64,000 nucleotides of DNA from G11 sp947167445 (GTDB taxonomy: Bacteria > Bacillota > Clostridia > Lachnospirales > Lachnospiraceae): contig CAMVID010000001.1 of NCBI GenBank assembly GCA_947167445.1, positions 1 to 64,000 of the forward strand, read 5' to 3'. Of the stretch, positions 17,396-26,317 are shown one piece after another (the first letter of the stretch is position 1; each line of letters starts with the position of its first letter). The position numbers were made by a program, and so were the translations under genes. The notes under the pieces are model-generated. The model saw only the letters and a program-made list of their open reading frames with translations, searched no databases and was not told the origin of the DNA.

Positions 17396-18091
17396 ATGGA
17401 CAAGATTCTTGTTTGTGATGATGACAAAGAAATAGTTGAAGCAATTGAGATTTATTTGCAACAGGAAGGCTTTGAAATTGTTAAAGCCTACGACGGAATG
17501 GAAGCTTTGGATGCTTTGAAGGACAACGAAGATATCCGAATGGTTATTCTCGATATTATGATGCCCAGACTTGACGGAATACATGCGGCACTCAAAATCA
17601 GAGAATTCTCCACAGTACCCATTATTTTCTTATCTGCGAAATCTGAAGACTCAGATAAGGTTTTGGGACTTAACATCGGTGCGGATGATTACATTACAAA
17701 GCCCTTCAGCCCGCTTGAACTTATTGCAAGGGTTAAATCCAATATCAGAAGATTTACAACATTGGGAAGCTTAAATGTAACCAACAACTCACTTTTCAGT
17801 GCAGGAGGACTAGTCATCAACGACGAAACCAAAGAGGTGACCGTTGACGGTGACATTATCAAGCTTACGCCTATCGAGTACAACATACTTCTTTTGTTAG
17901 TTAAGAACCAGGGTAAGGTTTTCTCTATCGAGCAAATCTATGAAAATATATGGAACGAAGAAGCCATCGGTGCAGACAATACCGTAGCGGTGCATATTCG
18001 TCATATAAGAGAGAAGATTGAGATTAACCCCAAAGAACCCAGATATTTAAAAGTAGTTTGGGGCGTTGGCTATAAGATTGAAAAACAATAA
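17396..18091 (+). CDS. Response regulator, OmpR/PhoB family
   Basis: 231-aa DNA-binding response regulator. Receiver domain: acidic pair in LVCDDDKE, phosphoacceptor Asp53 in VILDIMMPRLDG, Lys in DDYITKPFSPLEL. The C-terminal winged helix (about 135-231) has LTPIEYNILLLLVKN and DNTVAVHIRHIREKIE, near the VanR subgroup. Start chosen at MDKILVCDD with ribosome-binding site AGGAAAGAGGG; the frame is open 66 bases further upstream, into the -10 region. The cognate kinase gene follows 22 bases after the stop. Confidence 0.94.
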   Translation: MDKILVCDDDKEIVEAIEIYLQQEGFEIVKAYDGMEALDALKDNEDIRMVILDIMMPRLDGIHAALKIREFSTVPIIFLSAKSEDSDKVLGLNIGADDYITKPFSPLELIARVKSNIRRFTTLGSLNVTNNSLFSAGGLVINDETKEVTVDGDIIKLTPIEYNILLLLVKNQGKVFSIEQIYENIWNEEAIGADNTVAVHIRHIREKIEINPKEPRYLKVVWGVGYKIEKQ

Positions 18092-18113
18092 TAGCCTGCC
18101 GGAAAGGAATGCC

Positions 18114-20723
18114 ATGGGCAAAAAAGACAATACTAAAAAAGCTGTATTGCATAGAAGAAAACCCATATCTAAGTTTAAGAAAGTAGTTATATTCTTAATC
18201 GCTCAGTTGTTGTTGGCTTTTTCCGTTTTGCTGATGCTTATTACACAGAATCAGACAACGTATCAGGCCGGCGATTCATACTATGGCTTCACGGTTCATG
18301 AGGATATATTTGCCTCAGATGAGGTGTTTGAAGATTCAAACGTTTTTGACAACCTCTTCAACAAGTCCATGGATGACGTAATATACCTTTCGGTTATTAA
18401 ACATCAGTTTGAGGAAAAAGGCTTGTTCAGCGGTAAGAAACAAGTCGATATTACCAACTATGCTCACAGAAGAGATATGGCGGGAAACAATGATATAACC
18501 GCTGTATTCTACCTTGAAGATTTACTGAAATGGGCCAATGCGGGCGTAGATTATGAAGATGCTTATGTAAGCATATATAATTACGGCGTATCAGCCGAGA
18601 ACCTTGACATGAATGTTCAGATTCCGGAATATGCTCACCTTAAGGATAAGATGGGAAACTATATTCCTGACACCTGGATGCTTCAGCCGGTAAACTATGC
18701 CCTTGAAAGTGACAAGATATTTGATGTTACCGAAGACGGCATGGGTAACTATTATGGACATACCAATATTCTTAAGAATAAATACCGCACAATAGACGGA
18801 AAGAATATTGACCAGCTGGTTAACAATTGGGCTGATTACTATACCCTTATAGATGATCTTAATAAGACCATTAATAATGTTTATACCAACTATATCCAGT
18901 ATCAGTGGCTTGGCCCTCTTTACTTTGAGGGAAATACCAACGTTTTGTACTGCGTCAGAATGACTGACAGCGACGGAAAGAAGGTATACCATACCAATAT
19001 TGAAGATGCGGATAAATTAAAAGAACGTGATTTGGACAAGTACTTTGAGGATAACAGCAGCAAGTATATGTATTATTCTCCCAACGATTTGATCGTTCAG
19101 ACCAATACAGGCATAAGGAATGAGGATATCAGAGCAATCCTTATAAGCCATGACATTGAATATGCTTATCCCGATGATTCCAAAATCTGGATAGGTATTG
19201 ACAAGAACTATTCCGTTGAAGATGAGTACTTTGCTGCAAGAAAAAAATTTAACTCAAAAGCATTACCCACAGCAGCATGTGCTATAGGAAGTATTGTATG
19301 TCTGGCGTTCTTTGCGGGATTGATGATTTATCTTGCGGTTAAGACCGGATGGGTTAAGACGGAAGAGGGAGAAACGGTTCTGGAACTTAACGGAGCCGAC
19401 GATATTCCTTTGGAAATATTCCTTGGAATATGCGCACTTCTTTCATTCCTGCTTTACCTGATAGCGGCTGCGTTTACTTACGACTTTAATTATATTGAAA
19501 CAATTATGAATTCCCTTGGAGCTTATACATTGCCTGTGTTTGGAGTCTGCTTCTTTGTGCTGGCATGTATGCTTGGCGTGGTTTTCTTAAGTCTTATCAG
19601 AAGATGCAAAGCAGGCGCATTGCTTAGCAATTCACTGGTTGCCATACTCGGCAAAAAAGTGGTAGGCGGATTCGAGAAGGCCAGCGGACATCACCCGGGA
19701 AGTTTAATGATTATACTTTCCTATATTCTGTTTCTGATTGTGAATTTTGTCGCTGTTGTCTTCGCAGTTCTGTTCATGGACTACAGTGAAGAAATAGTCG
19801 GATTTTTGATTATAGTTTTGATGACTGTTATTGATATAGCAATAGGTCTTTTCCATGTTAAATGCAGAAAAGAGAGATTTGAAATCATAGCGGGAATCGA
19901 CCGTATAAGAAACGGAGAGACCAACTTTAAGATAAATCCTTCCTATATGCATGGAACCAACGTAGCTCTTGCTGAAGCTGCCAATCATATCGGAGACGGC
20001 ATTCATGCAGCTGTTGAGACCAGTATGAAGGATGAGAAGATGAAGGCAGATCTTATTACCAATGTTTCACATGATATTAAGACTCCTTTAACTTCCATAA
20101 TCAATTACGTGGATCTTCTTAAGCGAGAGAATATCCAGGATGAAAAGGTTAAGGGCTATATCAAGGTTCTTGATGAGAAGAGCCAGAGACTTAAACACCT
20201 TACTGTTGACCTTGTGGAGGCCAGCAAGATTTCATCCGGCAACGTTGTTTACGAGATGAAAAACATCAATTTCCCCGAGCTTATTAATCAGGCCGTGGCG
20301 GAATTCAGTGATAAATTTGAAGAGAAGGGCCTCAATGTTGTGGCTGAACTTGAATGTGACAACCCTATAGTTGTTGCGGACAGCAGACACATGTGGAGAA
20401 TAATTGAGAACCTTTTGAACAACGTATGCAAATACGCTATGCCTCAGACCAGGATTTATATAAATCTGAAGACTGAGGAAATTGCCAAGGTGTTATATAC
20501 CTGGGTTTCAATTAAGAATATATCCGCTCAGGCATTAAACATTAATGCCAATGAGCTTACTGAAAGGTTCATAAGAGGAGACGTTTCCAGAAGTTCTGAA
20601 GGAAGCGGCCTTGGGCTTTCAATTGCCAAGAGCCTTACAGAAGGACAGAACGGTAAATTCAATATTTACCTTGATGGTGACCTGTTTAAGGTTACCGTGG
20701 CTATGCCGGCTTCGAAGGAATAA
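18114..20723 (+). CDS. Large multi-pass sensor histidine kinase
   Basis: 869 aa from the ATG at 18114 (GGAAAGG ribosome-binding site). TM1 is at about 23-43, followed by a large extracellular region of ~340 residues (about 45-380) rich in Asp, Tyr and Asn with no recognised domain, then five further transmembrane segments between about 385 and 590. The kinase core has the phosphoaccepting His653 in VSHDIKTPL, the N box ENLLNNVCKYA and the G2 box GSGLGLSIAKSL. Paired with the VanR-like regulator upstream, so probably a cell-envelope or extracellular-ligand sensor. Stimulus unknown. Confidence 0.92.
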   Translation: MGKKDNTKKAVLHRRKPISKFKKVVIFLIAQLLLAFSVLLMLITQNQTTYQAGDSYYGFTVHEDIFASDEVFEDSNVFDNLFNKSMDDVIYLSVIKHQFEEKGLFSGKKQVDITNYAHRRDMAGNNDITAVFYLEDLLKWANAGVDYEDAYVSIYNYGVSAENLDMNVQIPEYAHLKDKMGNYIPDTWMLQPVNYALESDKIFDVTEDGMGNYYGHTNILKNKYRTIDGKNIDQLVNNWADYYTLIDDLNKTINNVYTNYIQYQWLGPLYFEGNTNVLYCVRMTDSDGKKVYHTNIEDADKLKERDLDKYFEDNSSKYMYYSPNDLIVQTNTGIRNEDIRAILISHDIEYAYPDDSKIWIGIDKNYSVEDEYFAARKKFNSKALPTAACAIGSIVCLAFFAGLMIYLAVKTGWVKTEEGETVLELNGADDIPLEIFLGICALLSFLLYLIAAAFTYDFNYIETIMNSLGAYTLPVFGVCFFVLACMLGVVFLSLIRRCKAGALLSNSLVAILGKKVVGGFEKASGHHPGSLMIILSYILFLIVNFVAVVFAVLFMDYSEEIVGFLIIVLMTVIDIAIGLFHVKCRKERFEIIAGIDRIRNGETNFKINPSYMHGTNVALAEAANHIGDGIHAAVETSMKDEKMKADLITNVSHDIKTPLTSIINYVDLLKRENIQDEKVKGYIKVLDEKSQRLKHLTVDLVEASKISSGNVVYEMKNINFPELINQAVAEFSDKFEEKGLNVVAELECDNPIVVADSRHMWRIIENLLNNVCKYAMPQTRIYINLKTEEIAKVLYTWVSIKNISAQALNINANELTERFIRGDVSRSSEGSGLGLSIAKSLTEGQNGKFNIYLDGDLFKVTVAMPASKE

Positions 20724-20757
20724 AATCCTTCATAGAATAAATAGTGTGTCACCTAAG

Positions 20758-20788
20758 AAAGGCGTCCGCAGATGCGGACGCCTTTCGC
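20758..20788. terminator. Bidirectional terminator between the kinase gene and prs
   Basis: 12-bp perfect stem AAAGGCGTCCGC / GCGGACGCCTTT (20758-20769, 20774-20785) with a 4-base loop, between convergent genes. T-tracts on either side are short. Confidence 0.85.
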
Positions 20789-20805
20789 ATTAAGAAATCA
20801 TTGAT

Positions 20806-21999
20806 TTACTGTAAAAATTCTTCGCCGATACGGTTGTTGTACTCGGTTAAGTACTCCTTAATCTTCTCGGTGGGTTCATGAACGTTGGCAAGAGATATGT
20901 CGTGGTTCATGAAGTCAATAATTGATGCAAGGAACTTGGACATGTTAGCTTCGGCATAGTAGGGCTTTTCAAGAAGCTCGGGAATTCTGTAATTAAGGTT
21001 TGTGGTAATTACCTTATCGAAGTAGCACTTCTCATAAGCCTTATCAAAGGCATCAAGACCGTTTGTAAACAATCCGAAGGTACAGCAGATGAATACACGC
21101 TTTGCATTCATTTCTTTAAGCTGTCTTGCGGTATCAAGCATTGAGTCGCCGGAGGAAATCATGTCATCGATAATGATTACATCCTTGCCGTCAATTTCGT
21201 CCCCAAGGAACTCATGAGCAACGATGGGGTTTTTGCCATTAACAATGGTGGAGTAGTCACGGCGTTTGTAGAACATACCGGTGTTAACTCCAAGAACGTT
21301 GGCAAAGTAAATCGCACGGCCTAAAGCACCTTCATCAGGGGAAATAACCACCAGATGATCTTTATCAACTATTAAGTCATCCTCACTGCCTAAAAGAGCT
21401 CTGATGAACTGATAGGGCGGTGTAAAGGAATCGAAACCGCTTAAGGGTGTTGCGTTTGCAACTCTGGGGTCATGGGCATCGAAGGTAATGAAGTTGTCAA
21501 CGCCCATATCCCGTAATTCCTGAAGCATGTAAGCACAGTCCAAGGATTCTCTGGTGGTGCGCTTATGCTGACGGCCCTCATAGAGGAAGGGCATGATTAC
21601 GTTTATTCTCTTGGCCTTACCGTTGGCGGCTGCAATGACTCTCTTAAGGTCCTGATAGTGGTCGTCGGGAGACATATGGTTAATGTAGCCGTTCATCTTG
21701 TAAGTAAGGCTGTGGTTTGTTACGTCCACAATTATAAAAAGATCCTTACCTCTGATGGATTCGTTGAAGACACATTTGGCTTCGCCGCTTCCGAAACGTG
21801 GAATTTCGAATTTGGTTAGGAAATCGTCATCAATGTAACCGTGGAACGCAGGATCTTTGGTTATTCTTGATTTAATGTCATGTCTGAAACCTACCAGATA
21901 CTCGTTTACTTCATCCGAAAGATATTTGGAGGATTCAAGCGCTACAATCTTAATGGGAGCGTAGGGTAAAGCTTTTTCAAGTTGCTCTAAATTTGCCAT
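20806..21999 (-). CDS. prs: Ribose-phosphate pyrophosphokinase (PRPP synthetase), long form
   Basis: Makes phosphoribosyl pyrophosphate from ribose 5-phosphate and ATP for nucleotide, His and Trp synthesis. The PRPP-binding loop DVIIIDDMISSGDSM is canonical; INVIMPFLYEGRQHKRTTRE and DNFITFDAHDPRV correspond to the ATP and catalytic regions. At 397 aa it is about 80 residues longer than common Prs, and its N-terminal half deviates from the standard sequence. A similar long form occurs in other Clostridia to my knowledge. Ribosome-binding site CGAGGT upstream. Divergent from the DUF512 gene across a 116-base gap. Confidence 0.9.
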   Translation of the reverse strand: MANLEQLEKALPYAPIKIVALESSKYLSDEVNEYLVGFRHDIKSRITKDPAFHGYIDDDFLTKFEIPRFGSGEAKCVFNESIRGKDLFIIVDVTNHSLTYKMNGYINHMSPDDHYQDLKRVIAAANGKAKRINVIMPFLYEGRQHKRTTRESLDCAYMLQELRDMGVDNFITFDAHDPRVANATPLSGFDSFTPPYQFIRALLGSEDDLIVDKDHLVVISPDEGALGRAIYFANVLGVNTGMFYKRRDYSTIVNGKNPIVAHEFLGDEIDGKDVIIIDDMISSGDSMLDTARQLKEMNAKRVFICCTFGLFTNGLDAFDKAYEKCYFDKVITTNLNYRIPELLEKPYYAEANMSKFLASIIDFMNHDISLANVHEPTEKIKEYLTEYNNRIGEEFLQ

Positions 22000-22051
22000 T
22001 TTTAAACCTCGTTTGTAGTGTTATTACACTAAAGTTTTACCATTTATATTA

Positions 22052-22080
22052 GTGACACGTCAAGGGTTTTGGGGTAGAAT
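22052..22080 (+). promoter_or_regulatory. Promoter of the DUF512-der operon
   Basis: -35 GTGACA (22052-22057), 17-base spacer, -10 TAGAAT (22075-22080), 5 of 6 matches in each. The start codon is 36 bases downstream. Confidence 0.6.
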
Positions 22081-22115
22081 AATTGTGTATGCGTAATTCT
22101 TAAGAGGTTTAAATT

Positions 22116-23450
22116 TTGAAGGATAATAAACACGTTGTTGCCAGGATTAAACCCGGTTCAATAGCTGAAGAAATGGAAATTGAGGTGGGTGATGCCATCC
22201 TTTCCGTTAACAATAAAGAAATAGAAGATATATTTGATTATCAGTATCTTACCGAGGATGATTACCTTGAAGTCCTCATTGAGAAGCCCTCAGGTGAGCA
22301 GTGGATTCTTGAGATAGACAAGGACCCTGACGAGGATCTTGGTATCGAGTTCGAGAATGCATTGATGGATAACTACAGGTCCTGCCATAACCAGTGCATT
22401 TTCTGCTTCATTGACCAGATGCCAAAGGGAATGAGGGAGACCCTGTACTTTAAGGACGATGATTCGAGACTGTCGTTTTTACAAGGTAATTATGTGACAC
22501 TCACCAACATGTCCGACCATGATATCCAAAGGATTATAGATTACAGGTTAGGTCCTATCAACATATCCTTTCAGACCACAAACCCCGAACTTCGCTGCAT
22601 GATGCTTCACAACAGATTCGCCGGGGAGGCCCTAAAGAAGGTTGATAAGCTCTATGAGGGCGGAATAGTCATGAACGGTCAGATAGTTCTTTGCAAGGGC
22701 GTTAATGACAAGGCTGAGCTTGACAGAAGCATAAGGGATCTGACCAAATATCTGCCTTATTTAGAGAGTGTTTCGGTGGTTCCCGTCGGTCTTTCCAAAC
22801 ATCGAGAGGGCCTGTATCCTCTGGAGCCCTTCAATAAGGATGAGGCGGGAGAGACCATTGACATAATCGAGAAATGGCAGAAGAAGATATATGCCGAGCA
22901 TGGAACCCATTTTATTCATGCTTCCGATGAGTGGTATATTCTTGCGGGCAGAGAACTTCCCGAGGAAGAAAGATATGACGGATATCTGCAGCTGGAGAAT
23001 GGTGTGGGAATGCTTCGCCTTCAGCAGACCGAGTTTGCGGATGCCGTTGATAAGCTTATTGCTTCCGGGCAAAAACTTAAGAATCCCCGCCATGTGTCCA
23101 TAGTGACAGGAAGGCTGGCTTATCCTTACATAGTAAGAATGGCCAAGAAACTTGAGGAAATTGAGCCCTTACTGAAGGCTGATGTATACGCCATAAGGAA
23201 TGATTTCTTTGGTGAGCTTATTACGGTTTCCGGGCTTCTTACAGCTCAGGACATTATGGCACAGCTTAAGGGAAAGGACCTCGGAGATATTATGTTTTTA
23301 CCCCAGAATGTGCTTCGTTCCGGGGAGGATGTTTTCCTTGATGACGTCCATCTTCCCGAGGTTGAAAGAACTTTACAAGTAAAGACCGATATTGTAAAAT
23401 CAAGCGGATACGATTTTGTTAGTTCAATTACCGGTTTAAGTTTAGAATAG
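22116..23450 (+). CDS. DUF512 family protein: PDZ-like domain + radical SAM
   Basis: 444-aa iron-sulfur protein. Residues 1-60 resemble a PDZ domain (IKPGSIAEEMEIEVGDAILS). A radical-SAM-type cysteine cluster C90xxxC94xxC97 (CHNQCIFC) follows, then the DUF512 domain with SFQTTNPELRCMMLHNR and CKGVNDKAELDRS. The family is widespread in Firmicutes and cyanobacteria, has no settled function, and is characteristically encoded beside der, as here (10 bases apart). Start is TTG at 22116, preceded by AAGAGG. A link to GTPase-dependent ribosome assembly or Fe-S biology is only an inference. Confidence 0.88.
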   Translation: MKDNKHVVARIKPGSIAEEMEIEVGDAILSVNNKEIEDIFDYQYLTEDDYLEVLIEKPSGEQWILEIDKDPDEDLGIEFENALMDNYRSCHNQCIFCFIDQMPKGMRETLYFKDDDSRLSFLQGNYVTLTNMSDHDIQRIIDYRLGPINISFQTTNPELRCMMLHNRFAGEALKKVDKLYEGGIVMNGQIVLCKGVNDKAELDRSIRDLTKYLPYLESVSVVPVGLSKHREGLYPLEPFNKDEAGETIDIIEKWQKKIYAEHGTHFIHASDEWYILAGRELPEEERYDGYLQLENGVGMLRLQQTEFADAVDKLIASGQKLKNPRHVSIVTGRLAYPYIVRMAKKLEEIEPLLKADVYAIRNDFFGELITVSGLLTAQDIMAQLKGKDLGDIMFLPQNVLRSGEDVFLDDVHLPEVERTLQVKTDIVKSSGYDFVSSITGLSLE

Positions 23451-23460
23451 AGGATTTTGT

Positions 23461-24798
23461 ATGGCAAAAAAGAAGACAAAACCTGTTGTTGCTGTTGTGG
23501 GTCGCCCCAACGTTGGAAAGAGTACTTTGTTCAACGTTCTTGCCGGGGAGAGAATCTCAATAGTACAGGACACTCCCGGTGTTACAAGAGACCGTATTTA
23601 TGCGGACGTGGAGTGGCTTGACAATCATTTTACATTGATTGATACGGGTGGAATAGAACCCGATTCAAAAGATATAATTGTTTCTCAGATGAGAGAGCAG
23701 GCTCAGATTGCCATTGATACCGCGGATGTTATTATGTTCATGGTTGATGTGAAGCAGGGCCTTACAGACGCAGACTCCAAGGTTGCGGATATGCTTAGAC
23801 GTTCTAAAAAGCCTGTGGTTTTGGTCGTTAACAAGGTTGATGATTTCAAGAAGTATGAGTGCGACGTTTACGAGTTTTACAACTTGGGAATTGGTGAGCC
23901 GCATGCCATATCTTCCGTTAACAGGCTGGGAATCGGAGATATGCTTGATGAGGTAATCAAGTATTTCCCTGAGGATACAAGCGCCGATGAAGAGGATGAC
24001 AGAATAAGAGTTGCCATAGTGGGCAAGCCCAATGTAGGAAAGTCATCAATTATTAATAAGCTTCTTGGTGAGAACAGACTCATTGTTTCCGATATTGCAG
24101 GTACCACAAGAGACGCTGTAGATACTGAGATTACTTATAATAAGAAACAGTATGTGTTTGTGGATACTGCAGGTCTTAGAAGAAAGAATAAGATTAAGGA
24201 AGAACTGGAACACTACATGATAGTCAGAACCGTTACGGCAGTGGAGAAGTCCGATGTGGTGGTTCTTGTCATAGATGCTGCAGAGGGCGTTACCGAGCAG
24301 GATGCAAAGATTGCCGGAATAGCTCATGAAAGAGGCAAAGCGGTTATTATTGCGGTGAATAAGTGGGATGCAGTGGAGAAATCCGACAAGACCATGAATG
24401 AATTCACCAAGAAGGTAAGAATGACCTTATCTTATATGCCTTACGCAGAGATTATTTATATTTCTGCCCTGACAGGTCAGCGACTGGGCAAGCTTTTCGA
24501 GACAATAGACGTTGTCAGCGAGAACCATGCGATGCGCGTTGCCACAGGTGTTCTTAACGAGATTATGGCGGAAGCCGTTGCAATGCAGCAGCCTCCCACA
24601 GATAAGGGCAAGAGACTTCGCCTCTACTATATTACTCAGGTTGCGGTTAAGCCCCCCACCTTTGTAATTTTTGTCAACGATAAAGAATTAATGCATTTTT
24701 CTTATACCAGATATATTGAGAATCAGATTAGGGAAACCTTCGGATTTAAGGGTACACCTTTGAAATTTATCATTAGGGAAAGAGGAGAGGAAAAATGA
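23461..24798 (+). CDS. der: Ribosome assembly GTPase Der (EngA)
   Basis: Essential double GTPase for 50S subunit assembly, 445 aa. First G domain: VVGRPNVGKST (14-22), DTGG, NKVD. Second: VGKPNVGKSS (about residue 187), DTAGLRRK, NKWD. The C-terminal KH-like domain has ITQVAVKPPTFVIFVND and YIENQIRETFGFKGTP, diagnostic of Der. The stop overlaps the plsY start by 4 bases. Confidence 0.97.
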   Translation: MAKKKTKPVVAVVGRPNVGKSTLFNVLAGERISIVQDTPGVTRDRIYADVEWLDNHFTLIDTGGIEPDSKDIIVSQMREQAQIAIDTADVIMFMVDVKQGLTDADSKVADMLRRSKKPVVLVVNKVDDFKKYECDVYEFYNLGIGEPHAISSVNRLGIGDMLDEVIKYFPEDTSADEEDDRIRVAIVGKPNVGKSSIINKLLGENRLIVSDIAGTTRDAVDTEITYNKKQYVFVDTAGLRRKNKIKEELEHYMIVRTVTAVEKSDVVVLVIDAAEGVTEQDAKIAGIAHERGKAVIIAVNKWDAVEKSDKTMNEFTKKVRMTLSYMPYAEIIYISALTGQRLGKLFETIDVVSENHAMRVATGVLNEIMAEAVAMQQPPTDKGKRLRLYYITQVAVKPPTFVIFVNDKELMHFSYTRYIENQIRETFGFKGTPLKFIIRERGEEK

Positions 24799-25460
24799 TT
24801 TTTGTTGGACTTCGACTGATAAGCATGATTGTAGGTTATGTTTTTGGTACGATTCAGACGGCGTATTTTTACGGGAAAGCACATGGTATCGACATTAGAG
24901 AACATGGCAGCGGAAACGCCGGAACAACAAACACTTTAAGGGTTATGGGGCCTAAAGCGGGACTGGTTGTATTTGCGGGTGACGCAGGAAAGTGTATTCT
25001 TTCCGTACTTCTTATCAGATTTACTCTGGGAGAGATTTATCCCGATTTAAGCTATTTGTTTGTTATGTATGCTGCCCTGGGAGCAATTCTCGGACACGAT
25101 TATCCCTTCTTTATGGGATTCAAGGGCGGAAAGGGAATTGCCTGCACCGCAGGTCTTTGCCTTTCGGTTAACCCCTGGTTTATTCCCGTTGCGGCGTTTA
25201 TGTTTATAGTTCCTTTTGCAATCACAAAGTACGTTTCTTTGGGAAGCCTTCTGTTAAACCTTGGTTTGTTTGTCCAGATGATAGTTATGGGACAGAAAGG
25301 CATGCTTGGAACCTCATCTCAGGCAACATTAATTGAAATATACATAATCACTTTCTTTATTGCCGCCCTTGCTTATTATCAGCACAGAGCAAACATCGGT
25401 CGCCTTATTCACGGCAACGAGAGAAAGACATATCTTTTTAAGAAGAATGAAGCAAAGTAA
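24795..25460 (+). CDS. plsY: Glycerol-3-phosphate acyltransferase PlsY
   Basis: Membrane enzyme that transfers an acyl group from acyl-phosphate to glycerol 3-phosphate, the first step of phospholipid synthesis. 221 aa, about five transmembrane segments. The family loops are present: HGSGNAGTTNTLRVMG (starting near residue 36), GHDYPFFMGFKGGKG, and the third motif near the C-terminal YYQHRANIGRLIHGNE. Overlaps the end of der (ATGA), so coupled translation. Confidence 0.96.
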   Translation: MIFVGLRLISMIVGYVFGTIQTAYFYGKAHGIDIREHGSGNAGTTNTLRVMGPKAGLVVFAGDAGKCILSVLLIRFTLGEIYPDLSYLFVMYAALGAILGHDYPFFMGFKGGKGIACTAGLCLSVNPWFIPVAAFMFIVPFAITKYVSLGSLLLNLGLFVQMIVMGQKGMLGTSSQATLIEIYIITFFIAALAYYQHRANIGRLIHGNERKTYLFKKNEAK

Positions 25461-25475
25461 ATTGGAGATTAAAAC

Positions 25476-26315
25476 ATGAGCGAAACTTCCAGAATCAATG
25501 AAAACGGCTTTGCCGGAACAGGCGAATATGTTGCAAGCGAAGAGCTTTTAAGCGCTGTAAACGTAGCCATTGCACTTAAGAAACCCCTTCTTATCAAGGG
25601 TGAACCCGGAACCGGTAAGACAATGCTTGCTGAAGCCGTTGCCAAATCCCTTGGAAAGAAACTTATAATCTGGAACATCAAGTCAACCACAAAGGCTCAG
25701 GACGGCCTTTATATGTACGATACCATTCAGCGTCTCTATGACGGACAGTTTGGTGTGGAAGGCGTTGATGACATTGCCAAATATATTAAGCTTGGTAAGC
25801 TTGGTGAGGCCTTTTCATCAGAGGAGCAGGTTGTGCTTTTGATAGATGAAATTGATAAGGCAGATCTGGAGTTCCCCAACGATTTGCTTTGGGAGCTTGA
25901 TCAGATGGAGTTCTATATCCATGAGACCAAGGAGACTGTTAAGGCTAAACAGCGTCCCATAGTTATAATCACTTCAAATGCAGAGAAGGAGCTTCCCGAT
26001 GCTTTCCTTCGCCGTTGTATTTTCCATTACATTGCCTTCCCTGACAGGGATTTGATGGAAGAAATCGTAAAGGTACATTATCCTCAGGTTGAGGAGAACC
26101 TCCTTAAGAACGCCATGGATGTTTTCTATTCAATCAGAGAATTCAGAGATATAAGAAAGAAACCCAGCACTTCAGAGCTTATTGACTGGGTTAACGCTTT
26201 GCAGATTGGCGGAATCCCTGCCGATCGCATTAAAGAAGCTCTTCCTTTTGTTGGCGTTATAGTCAAGAAGGACGAAGATTTGGAACTTGTAAATGCTAAA
26301 AAAGGTGAACTGTAG
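25476..26315 (+). CDS. MoxR family AAA+ ATPase
   Basis: 279-aa AAA+ chaperone-like ATPase. Walker A GEPGTGKTM, Walker B VVLLIDEIDKAD, sensor region VIITSNAEKELPDAFLRRC with the arginine finger. MoxR proteins act with von Willebrand A-domain partners to activate or assemble metal enzymes and other complexes; such a partner is encoded 2 bases downstream. Ribosome-binding site TTGGAG. Confidence 0.92.
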   Translation: MSETSRINENGFAGTGEYVASEELLSAVNVAIALKKPLLIKGEPGTGKTMLAEAVAKSLGKKLIIWNIKSTTKAQDGLYMYDTIQRLYDGQFGVEGVDDIAKYIKLGKLGEAFSSEEQVVLLIDEIDKADLEFPNDLLWELDQMEFYIHETKETVKAKQRPIVIITSNAEKELPDAFLRRCIFHYIAFPDRDLMEEIVKVHYPQVEENLLKNAMDVFYSIREFRDIRKKPSTSELIDWVNALQIGGIPADRIKEALPFVGVIVKKDEDLELVNAKKGEL

Positions 26316-26317
26316 TA

